Assembly (NCBI GenBank): GCA_027364495.1
Contig: DAHXPE010000117.1
Location: forward strand, 1-9,549
DNA from: Candidatus Heimdallarchaeota archaeon
GTDB lineage: Archaea; Asgardarchaeota; Heimdallarchaeia; Hodarchaeales; LC-3
DNA: 9,549 bases
Reading direction: 5' to 3'
The notes under the pieces are model-generated. The model worked only from the letters and a program-made list of their open reading frames with translations, was not told where the DNA came from and searched no databases. Numbering within the stretch: position 1 is the stretch's first letter; every line of letters starts with the position of its first letter. The position numbers and the translations under genes are program-made. Of the stretch, positions 1 through 6,064 are shown one piece after another.

Positions 1-188
1 CCTAGAAATAAATTTTTTAACTTAAATTATCTATTTTTAATCAATAAATCATAAATTATTATAATTAACAATTTATTTTTTAAAAACAAACTGAAAGTAT
101 TTTTGAAAGTATTTTTCTGGGGAGGTTTTTAAAAGTAGTTAAGCCTTGATTTTTACAACTACAAATTGCGATATTTTTTTAAATCTAA
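1..188. other. AT-rich non-coding stretch with small repeats
   Basis: No reading frame here looks coding on either strand. Two small structures are visible. The first is an AT-only inverted repeat at 52-75, with arms of ten bases, one mismatch and a four-base loop TAAT. It is followed on the plus strand by a short T run, so it could be a weak terminator for a plus-strand gene outside the window, or chance in AT-rich DNA. The second is a perfect tandem duplication of the 12-mer TGAAAGTATTTT at 92-103 and 104-115. This region lies downstream of the minus-strand LRR gene and may hold its 3' untranslated end. No function is claimed. Confidence 0.4.
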
Positions 189-1412
189 TTATTCTTTTTG
201 CTTTGAAATAATTGTCTTTACAAATTCTCGAATCCAAAGTTCATTTGAATCACGTAATCTATAAAGATCTGTGCTTTCTAAGTTTTTAAGTTCAATAATA
301 GTTTTTGGTATCATAAAATCTCCATCAGGAGTATCAATGATGTACAAATCTTTAAGACTACTTAATTTTCCTATCAATTCAGGAATATATTCGATAGGAT
401 TATAAGTCAGGTCCAAATATTCCAATTTTTTCCATTTCTCCAAATTTTCGGGTAACCGTTTTATTTTATTGTGAGACAAATCCAAATATCGTAAATTTTG
501 TAAATTGGTTAATGATCCTGATACGTCTTTAATATTAGTGTCTCGAACTGTTATTTTCTCTATATTCTCACACCAACCAATATTAGCGGGTAATTTTTTA
601 ATAGTGTAATTTTCAGTGACAATCAACTCTTTTAACTTTGATAGCTTATTAATAGAATCTGGTAACGTAAAATTTGTTTCATATAAATGCAATATTTCCA
701 GATTATTCAGATTTGTCAGACATTCTGGTAATTGTGAAATTTTTGAATAACATCGTTGAAATAACAAGCTTTTGAGTTTTTGAAGTTCTCCAAATGAATT
801 CGGAAATATTGGATCAGCTTCCTGAGTGTTGTATATTGATATCTCTAAGTTTTCTAATTGTTTTAATTGTGAGATACAGGATGGAATCTTTTCAATGCCA
901 TTTTTATTCAAATAAGCTTCTTTTAGATTTACTAATGAACATATATTGTCTATATTTCTTAGGCCACAATTTTTCATTTCTAATGTTTCTAAGTCTTTAA
1001 GATATTTCAATGAATCTGGGATTTTTTCCAAATAAGTACGATCTAATTTCAGTTTTGTAATTTGTGAAACATTTTCAAATCCATTTAATTCAATTGGAGT
1101 TTCTGATTTAGGCTTGTTGCTATAAATGACTAATTCTTTGAGATTTTCGAGGTTTCTCAGACATTTGGGTATTTCTGAAAAGTTATTTAACGAAATATTT
1201 AAATATTGAAGATCGCTCATTTCTTGAATTTCATCGGGAATGGTTGTTAAATTTGATTCAATGGTTACTTTTTTGACTTCTGGAAAAGCCATAAAGATTT
1301 TTGGTAATTTTTCAAAGGTGATACCGGATAGATCAATTTCAGTAATCTTGGAATTCTCATAAAAAACTCTACTTTTTGGTAAAAGACCCTTTATTTTCAC
1401 CAATATACCCAT
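189..1412 (-). CDS. Leucine-rich-repeat protein (cytosolic, 407 aa)
   Basis: Almost the whole protein is leucine-rich repeats of about 21-25 residues with the pattern LxxLxxLxLxxNxIxxLP. Clear units include those around residues 65-100 (SDLQYLNISLNNFSEIP), 135-180 and 300-355 (LRYLDLSHNKIKRLP, LEYLDLTYNPIEYIP). About 14-15 repeats can be picked out by eye. The LP-containing consensus is that of bacterial/plant-type intracellular repeats, which form a curved protein-binding solenoid. There is no signal peptide, membrane segment or second domain, so a cytosolic binding or scaffold role is inferred; the partner is unknown. The ATG start fits the first repeat but has no Shine-Dalgarno; a TTTTTAAAT box about 25-30 bases upstream would fit a leaderless archaeal transcript. 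The next gene upstream on the same strand is the broken deaminase-like gene, 81 bases away. LRR families are large in Asgard archaea and in Leptospira. Confidence 0.9.
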   Translation of the reverse strand: MGILVKIKGLLPKSRVFYENSKITEIDLSGITFEKLPKIFMAFPEVKKVTIESNLTTIPDEIQEMSDLQYLNISLNNFSEIPKCLRNLENLKELVIYSNKPKSETPIELNGFENVSQITKLKLDRTYLEKIPDSLKYLKDLETLEMKNCGLRNIDNICSLVNLKEAYLNKNGIEKIPSCISQLKQLENLEISIYNTQEADPIFPNSFGELQKLKSLLFQRCYSKISQLPECLTNLNNLEILHLYETNFTLPDSINKLSKLKELIVTENYTIKKLPANIGWCENIEKITVRDTNIKDVSGSLTNLQNLRYLDLSHNKIKRLPENLEKWKKLEYLDLTYNPIEYIPELIGKLSSLKDLYIIDTPDGDFMIPKTIIELKNLESTDLYRLRDSNELWIREFVKTIISKQKE

Positions 1413-1472
1413 CTTTTAGGATTGAATTTAATGATTTAAAAATTAATAGTTTTATTTTTAATTTATTTTTTT

Positions 1473-1478
1473 TGTCAA
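1473..1478 (-). promoter_or_regulatory. TTGACA hexamer upstream of the LRR gene
   Basis: Read on the minus strand this is a perfect TTGACA, about 60 bases before the LRR start codon. The sequence 17-18 bases downstream is only ATAAAA/TAAAAC, a poor -10 box. It is a weak bacterial-type promoter candidate and could equally be chance in AT-rich DNA. If the host is archaeal it has no meaning as a -35 element. Confidence 0.15.
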
Positions 1479-1493
1479 ATCTTATTTTTTTAA

Positions 1494-1891
1494 TTAATTT
1501 AATGCTTTAAATTCATAAAATTGAATATTTTCATTCCCATTGACCATAATACTTCTTAATTTATTTCTTAATTCTACATACATTTGATCATATTCTGCTC
1601 TATTATAGACGTCATAAAAGGTTCTATCGTTTCCAAATAAGGAATAGACTTTAAAACTTGTATCAATAAATCGTTTCTGAACATTATTTTGAAATTTTTG
1701 ATAGTCTTACCACAAGCAGTACATGGATTTCTTTCAGTAAATAATTCAGCTGAAAAACTAATGCCTCTAGTCATGGAGTCATTTATATAATCGGAATTTC
1801 TACCTATTTTTGTTTCAAAATAATCAAAAATATCATAATTTCTTGATAAATAGCCATTATTTATTATCATTTTCTGAGTAGAATAAGTCAT
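1494..1891 (-). pseudogene. Frameshifted toxin-type deaminase-like gene remnant
   Basis: The first frame (start at 1891) is open to a stop at 1574-1576, but its last ~37 residues are not convincing. Reading one base differently at the T run 1687-1690 (AAAA on the coding strand, one A short) opens a second frame that runs to a TAA at 1494-1496 and looks coding (VQKRFIDTSFKVYSLFGNDR and onward). The joined product is 132 residues. It contains G-x-ELFTERNPCTACGKTIKNF (about residues 43-67), matching the strand-helix segment of toxin-type deaminases in which PCxxC (C57, C60) binds zinc. The other half of the site, usually [H/C/D]-x-E about 40 residues earlier, is missing: residues 16-18 are S-R-N and 3-5 are Y-S-T. 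The usual first helix and strands are also absent; the frame begins at the boundary of the kinase duplication. Family membership is from memory of the motif; an inactive relic is the best reading. The frameshift could instead be a homopolymer sequencing error. Confidence 0.5.
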
Positions 1892-3847
1892 TAAAAGGTT
1901 TAACTAATGCTCTTCCTTAAAGCCAAATAATCATGTATACTCAACATATTATAAATGAAATCAAAGTGTGAAAAAGAAGGTTGTTCCTCTACCATATTCA
2001 CTTGATGTCCAAATAGTTCCACCATGACGAGTTATAATTTTTTTAACTAATGCTAAACCAATTCCACTTCCGGGATATTCCTGTTCATTATGTAGTCGCA
2101 CAAACGGGTGAAACAATTTATTTGAATTTTTCATATCAAAACCAATTCCATTATCTCGAATGAAATAGACAATTTTTTCTGATTCATTTTTAAAATAGTC
2201 AACTTTAATAATTGGTTCTTCAGTTTTAGAAGAATATTTTAAGGCATTTGAAAGCAAATTCACCCAAACAATTTCAAGTAAAGACGGATCACAATAAGAA
2301 CATGGAAATGTATCATTGAGAATAAATTTAAGATTAGTATTGTTTTTATAATCAAAAATTTGGTTATATGCTTTCTCAATAACATTTTTCATATTTACAT
2401 CTATTTTATTAACTTCCTGATTTCCAATTTTAAAAAAATTCAACAGTAAAGCAATTAGATTGTCCATAGCTTTTGATTTATCATCGATTTTTGTTGCTAA
2501 ATTTTCAATTTCTTGCTGTGTAACATCATTTTCTGTAAGTAAATTAGTAAACATCCTTATTGATTGCAAAGGAATTCTTAAATCATGAGACACCGAATAA
2601 CTGAAAAATTCTAGGTCTTTATTTGCCTCATTTAGTTGATAGGTCTTTTCTTTCACTAAATTTTCAACTGTTACATTTTTATCCATCAACTTATGTATCA
2701 AATTATTTCTTTCATCTACAATGATACCAATAATTAGTGAAACACAAGCCAATGAAAATACAAAAACCTGAAATTCAATTAAAGCTGTATTTAAGGTAAT
2801 AAATTTCAATACAATCAAAGATTGAAATATAATTAAATCTTCAGCTAATACTGCACCTTTTAATCCAAATAGTAGAGCAATTACAGTCAATGGAATAAAA
2901 AATAAGAAAAGCAAAGTAGTTAAGTTTTTTTGAATCGATCCGTAAACGATAATTGTAAAAATAGTAATTATTGAAAACAAAAAGAAGGCTTCAACTATTT
3001 TCTTCTTATTTAATTGTACCAGTAAGAGCCTATTCCAATAATCATCTAGTGGAGGAAAAATAAAAAGAAGGAGTAAAGGACTAATAGAATAAATTCCTAC
3101 TATATCCCCTATAAACCAGGTAAACGCGAAAGAAATAAAGAATCGAAAGGAACCATTCTTAAATACTAAGATTGCAAAGCCCATGGTTACTGCTAATCCT
3201 ATTGCACTAATTGCAGTCACTAAAAGAAAAGAAAGAACATCTCTCATTTTTTGAAATTGAGGATTGATCTTAATAGAACGCTTTAGAATTTCAATTGCTC
3301 CACCATACCAAATTATTGTAGCTAAGGGTAGAATAATAATATTCCAGAGAGGTCGCCCGTGCTGAATTGCTCGAAAGAAAGTATCAATACCCAATAAAAG
3401 CATAATCCACGGTCCAGTATATAATGAAAATGCAATTGCAATTCCTGCACTGGGGAAGAAAGCCGTTGCTGGTGTGGATACATTGGTTTGGATATTAAAA
3501 ATTGAAAACGTTAAATCTGTCGATAAATAATCTATTAAAACGTAAATAACGCCGATTATTATGTTAGACATTTTAATTTTAATTGTTAAACCCTTCAATT
3601 GCTAATTCGATTGCTAATGCTTAGCACTTTTTTCTTGTATCAATACTTTTCTATAATCACTTTTAAGAATTATTCAATTAATGCTGTTATTTAAGTTCAA
3701 AAATTGAAAGATATTTTCCGTTTGTAGTTCCCTTAGTAGAATTCATCATACAAAAAATCAAAAAGAACGAATTGCTAATTTAGAAACAGCTTGTCTTATA
3801 AGAACAGGAGTAGAAATGACTATAACACAAAAAAAGAGAAAAAATCT
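1891..3847. repeat. Tandem duplication, copy A (kinase plus upstream DNA)
   Basis: This 1957-base unit is repeated directly at 3848-5805. Both kinase ends map between copies with the same offset of 1957 bases, and homology continues through the ~250 bases upstream of the kinase and ~70 bases downstream of it. The unit boundary carries TTAAAAGGTTTAACT here, against TTAAAAGATTTAACT at the other two boundaries. That pattern is expected if the duplication arose by slippage or recombination between short direct repeats. The copies differ at many positions, so this is an established duplication and not an assembly echo. No transposase or terminal inverted repeat is visible. Confidence 0.85.
1961..3598 (-). 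CDS. MASE1-type membrane histidine kinase, copy A
   Basis: Two-component sensor kinase of the inner/cytoplasmic membrane, up to 545 residues. Residues ~10-295 are hydrophobic, with about eight membrane segments and a MASE1-like core (FFPSAGIAIAF, then TGPWIMLLLGID); MASE1 is an integral membrane sensor of unknown ligand. A short coiled coil (~296-330) leads to a HisKA domain with H-box SHDLRIPL (phospho-accepting H338) and a complete HATPase: N-box VNLLSNALKYS (N451), G1 DNGIGFD (482-488), F-box LFHPF, G2 PGSGIGLAL. All catalytic motifs are intact, so activity is expected. There is no receiver or HPt domain and no response regulator in the window; the partner must be elsewhere. The longest frame starts at a TTG without a Shine-Dalgarno. 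The ATG at 3569-3571 (residue 10, MSNIIIG) lies directly before the first membrane segment and is an equally good start, giving 536 residues. Confidence 0.9.
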   Translation of the reverse strand: MKGLTIKIKMSNIIIGVIYVLIDYLSTDLTFSIFNIQTNVSTPATAFFPSAGIAIAFSLYTGPWIMLLLGIDTFFRAIQHGRPLWNIIILPLATIIWYGGAIEILKRSIKINPQFQKMRDVLSFLLVTAISAIGLAVTMGFAILVFKNGSFRFFISFAFTWFIGDIVGIYSISPLLLLFIFPPLDDYWNRLLLVQLNKKKIVEAFFLFSIITIFTIIVYGSIQKNLTTLLFLFFIPLTVIALLFGLKGAVLAEDLIIFQSLIVLKFITLNTALIEFQVFVFSLACVSLIIGIIVDERNNLIHKLMDKNVTVENLVKEKTYQLNEANKDLEFFSYSVSHDLRIPLQSIRMFTNLLTENDVTQQEIENLATKIDDKSKAMDNLIALLLNFFKIGNQEVNKIDVNMKNVIEKAYNQIFDYKNNTNLKFILNDTFPCSYCDPSLLEIVWVNLLSNALKYSSKTEEPIIKVDYFKNESEKIVYFIRDNGIGFDMKNSNKLFHPFVRLHNEQEYPGSGIGLALVKKIITRHGGTIWTSSEYGRGTTFFFTL

Positions 3848-3917
3848 TTAAAAGATTTAACTAATGCTCTTCCTTACAGCCAAATAATCATATATACTCA
3901 ACGTATTATAAATGAAA
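3599..3917. other. Intergenic region between the two kinases
   Basis: This stretch is the upstream region of kinase copy A plus the downstream tail of copy B. Next to kinase A lie two direct copies of ATTGCTAAT (3598-3606 and 3610-3618, 12 bases apart) and a perfect 5-bp inverted repeat GCTAA-TGC-TTAGC (3613-3625). Both are degraded in the equivalent place of copy B, so they are not convincing as shared operators. A GATTATAG box, read on the minus strand about 55-65 bases before the TTG, is conserved in both copies and may be the promoter core. The middle part holds a plus-strand gene-remnant-like frame, described separately. No RNA gene was recognised. Confidence 0.4.
3708..3851 (+). pseudogene. 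Possible coding relic upstream of kinase copy A
   Basis: The plus strand is open for 47 codons without a start codon. It reads in part RIHHTKNQKERIANLE and RTGVEMTITQKKRKNL before a stop, a basic, helical-looking protein tail. The same segment in the second unit (from 5665) reads RIHHTKNQKERIVNLEKAYL and RTGVEKTIRQKKGKKSLKDL. Most differences between the two change the residue, which argues against present selection. It may be the end of a gene captured in the ancestral unit and then duplicated with it, or simply A-rich non-coding DNA that happens to be open. I do not recognise a family. Confidence 0.2.
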
Positions 3918-5805
3918 TCATAATGTGAAAAAGAAGGTTGTTCCTCTACCATATTCACTTGATGCCCATATAGTTCCACCATGACGTGTTATAATTTTTT
4001 TAACTAATGCTAAACCAATTCCGTTTCCGGGATATTCCTGTTCATTATGTAATCGCACAAACGGGTGAAACAATTTATTTGAATTTTTTATATCAAAACC
4101 AATTCCATTATCTTGAATGAAATAGACAATTTTTTCTGATTCATTTTTAAAATAGTCAACTTTAATAATTGGTTCTTCGGTTTTAGAAGAATATTTTAAG
4201 GCATTTGAAAGTAAATTCACCCAAACAATTTCAAGTAAAGACGGATCACAATAAGAAGATGGAAATGAATCATTGAGAATAAATTTAAGACTAGTATTGT
4301 TTTTATAATCAAAAATTTGGTTATATGCTTTCTCAATAACATTTTTCATATTTACATCTATTTTATTAACATCCTGATTTCCAATTTTAAAAAAATTCAA
4401 CAGTAAAGCAATTAAATTGTCCATAGCTTTTGATTTATCATCGATTTTTGTTGCTAAATTTTCAATTTCTTGCTGTGTAACATCATTTTTTGTAAGTAAA
4501 TTAGTAAACATCGTTATTGATTGCAAAGGAATTCTTAAATCATGAGACACTGAGTAACTGAAAAATTCCAGGTCTTTATTTGCCTCATTTAGTTGATAGG
4601 TCTTTTCTTTCACTAAATTTTCAACAGTTACATTTTTATCCATCAACTTGTGTATCAAATCATTTCTTTCATCAACAATGATACCAATAATTAGTGAAAC
4701 GCAAGCCAATGAAAATACAAAAACCTGAAATTCAATTAAAGCTGTATTTAAGGTAATGAATTTCAATACAATCAAAGATTGAAGTATAATTAAATCTTCA
4801 GCTAATACTGCACCTTTTAATCCAAATAGTAGAGCAATTACAGTTAAAGGAATAAAAAATAAGAAAAGTAAAGTAGCCAAGTTATTTTGAATCGATCCGT
4901 AAACGATAATTGTAAAAATAGTGATTATTGAAAACAAAAAGAAGGTTTCAACAATTTTCCTCTTATTTAATTGCACCAGAAACCGCTTATTCCAATAATC
5001 ATCTAGTAGAGGAAAAATAAAAAGAAGGAGTAAAGGACTAATTGAATAAATTCCTACTATATCCCCTATAAACCAGGTAAACGCGAAAGAAATAAAGAAT
5101 TGGAAGGAACCATTCTCAAATACTACCATTGCAAGCCCCATGGTTACTGCTAATCCTATTGCACCAATTGCAGTTACTAAAAGAAAGGAAAAAATATCTT
5201 TCATTTTTTGAAAGTGAGGATTAATCTTAATAGAACGCTTTAGAATTTCAATTGCTCCACCATACCAAATTATTGTAGCTAAGGGTAGAATGATAATATT
5301 CCAGAGGGGTCGTCCGTGCTGGATTGTTTGGAAGAAAGTATCAATGCCCAATAAAAGCATAATCCACGATCCAGTATATAATGAAAATGCAATTGCAATT
5401 CCTGCGCTAGGGAAGAAAGCCGTTGCTGGTGTGGATACATTGGTTTGGAGATTAAAAATTACAAATGTTAAATCTGTCGTTAAATAATCTATTATAACGT
5501 AAATAACACCAATTAATATATTAGACATTTTAATTTTAATTGTTAAACCCAGCAATTGTTAATTCGATTGTGAATGCTTAATACTTTTTTGTGGTATCAA
5601 TACTTTGCTATAATCTTTTTTTAGTATTATTTAATAAAGGTTGTTAATTAAGTTCAAAAATTGAAAGATATTTTCTGTTTGTAGTTTCCTTAGTAGAATT
5701 CATCATACAAAAAATCAAAAAGAACGAATTGTTAATTTAGAAAAAGCTTATCTTACAAGAACAGGAGTAGAAAAAACCATAAGACAAAAAAAGGGAAAAA
5801 AATCT
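3848..5805. repeat. Tandem duplication, copy B (kinase plus upstream DNA)
   Basis: Second direct copy of the ~1957-base unit. It begins at TTAAAAGATTTAACT (3848) and ends where the same 15-mer recurs at 5806, beyond which similarity to copy A stops. The 15-mer is extended on its left side at both 3848 and 5806 by a shared ATCTT and an A-rich run, whereas the left-most boundary at 1891 differs. Copy A and B therefore probably came from one ancestral unit located between the deaminase-like gene and the region now at 5806 onward. Confidence 0.85.
3918..5555 (-). CDS. MASE1-type membrane histidine kinase, copy B
   Basis: Tandem paralogue of the preceding kinase, the same length without gaps. By direct comparison 39 of 545 residues differ (about 93 % identity). 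All kinase motifs are kept: H-box SHDLRIPLQS (H338), N-box VNLLSNALKYS, G1 DNGIGFD, F-box LFHPF and G2 PGNGIGLAL. About 27 of the differences lie in the first ~230 residues (membrane sensor), with clusters at 112-131 and 141-152 (FAILVFKN versus LAMVVFEN) and at 190-199; only about 12 lie in the remaining ~315. This suggests a changed signal or altered tuning with the same phosphotransfer partner (inference). The alternative start is the ATG at 5526-5528. Codons 2 of the two TTG-started frames differ (AAG versus CTG) while sequence from GGT onward is conserved, which mildly favours the ATG. No cognate regulator is visible. Confidence 0.9.
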   Translation of the reverse strand: MLGLTIKIKMSNILIGVIYVIIDYLTTDLTFVIFNLQTNVSTPATAFFPSAGIAIAFSLYTGSWIMLLLGIDTFFQTIQHGRPLWNIIILPLATIIWYGGAIEILKRSIKINPHFQKMKDIFSFLLVTAIGAIGLAVTMGLAMVVFENGSFQFFISFAFTWFIGDIVGIYSISPLLLLFIFPLLDDYWNKRFLVQLNKRKIVETFFLFSIITIFTIIVYGSIQNNLATLLFLFFIPLTVIALLFGLKGAVLAEDLIILQSLIVLKFITLNTALIEFQVFVFSLACVSLIIGIIVDERNDLIHKLMDKNVTVENLVKEKTYQLNEANKDLEFFSYSVSHDLRIPLQSITMFTNLLTKNDVTQQEIENLATKIDDKSKAMDNLIALLLNFFKIGNQDVNKIDVNMKNVIEKAYNQIFDYKNNTSLKFILNDSFPSSYCDPSLLEIVWVNLLSNALKYSSKTEEPIIKVDYFKNESEKIVYFIQDNGIGFDIKNSNKLFHPFVRLHNEQEYPGNGIGLALVKKIITRHGGTIWASSEYGRGTTFFFTL

Positions 5806-5970
5806 TTAAAAGATTTAACTTATAATTCCTCATGGCTATTTTATGAATTCTTTATATTGATATCGTCCTTTTGTTAATAATAACCTAGTACAATTAATAT
5901 ACTTTATCAAATCAAAAGCGAAAATAGTATAGGGAGAAAATGTAACTTTTTATAAGTTCAAATGTACTAC

Positions 5971-5986
5971 ATTAGGTTTTCCTAAT
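5971..5986 (+). promoter_or_regulatory. Perfect inverted repeat ATTAGG-TTTT-CCTAAT
   Basis: A 6-bp perfect palindromic stem with a four-T loop lies about 80 bases before the TTG start of the trans-sulfuration enzyme and is followed by six T at 5990-5995. It could be an operator for a dimeric regulator of this gene, or a short stem-plus-U-tract attenuator/terminator. The stem is too short and AT-rich to be a strong terminator. Confidence 0.3.
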
Positions 5987-6034
5987 ACGTTTTTTCTAGG
6001 CAGGTTAAAATTTTACTACAAAAATAAATTTACT

Positions 6035-6047
6035 CGAAATATAAAAA
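6035..6047 (+). promoter_or_regulatory. BRE/TATA-like element (CGAAATATAAAAA)
   Basis: CGAAA followed by TATAAAAA has the form of an archaeal B-recognition element plus TATA box. Transcription starting ~25 bases downstream would begin at about the TTG codon itself. That would exclude use of the Shine-Dalgarno at 6054-6058, so either this box or the Shine-Dalgarno is not the functional one, or a promoter further upstream is used (for example near CGAAAATAGTATA at about 5919-5931). Confidence 0.3.
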
Positions 6048-6053
6048 TAATTT

Positions 6054-6058
6054 GAGGT
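6054..6058 (+). promoter_or_regulatory. Shine-Dalgarno GAGGT deciding a TTG start
   Basis: GAGGT lies six bases upstream of the TTG at 6065, the usual spacing. The next in-frame ATG is far inside the conserved enzyme fold, so this site supports the TTG as the true start. Confidence 0.6.
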
Positions 6059-6064
6059 ATTTTT

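Larger units (their letters stand above)
5556..6064. other. Divergent intergenic region, kinase B / trans-sulfuration gene
   Basis: The left part (5556-5805) is the upstream region of kinase copy B, homologous to 3599-3847; the right part (5806-6064) is unique. The relic-like plus-strand frame noted upstream of copy A is present here too (5665-5877, 70 codons, no start codon). It runs past the unit boundary, the reading SLKDLTYNSS crossing 5806. In the unique part are a perfect small hairpin (5971-5986), a BRE/TATA-like element (6035-6047) and a Shine-Dalgarno (6054-6058). No other gene, tRNA or riboswitch fold was recognised. Confidence 0.4.

Noticed and set aside
92..115. CRISPR-like or regulatory repeat
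   Set aside because: Only two adjacent copies of a 12-mer without spacers; ordinary slippage in AT-rich DNA.
794..1000. Plus-strand open frame of 68 codons
   Set aside because: It lies opposite the LRR gene, is low-complexity and hydrophobic as expected from the complement of leucine/asparagine-rich codons, and has no ribosome site.
3613..3625. GCTAA-TGC-TTAGC inverted repeat as a kinase operator
   Set aside because: It is not preserved at the matching place upstream of kinase copy B although most surrounding sequence is.
5290..5487. Plus-strand open frame of 65 codons
   Set aside because: It is the complement of the conserved membrane domain of kinase copy B and has no independent support.
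1891..5805. Assembly artefact or composite transposon as explanation of the duplicated kinases
   Set aside because: The copies differ throughout in DNA and protein, so it is not an assembly echo. There is no transposase and no inverted terminal repeat.
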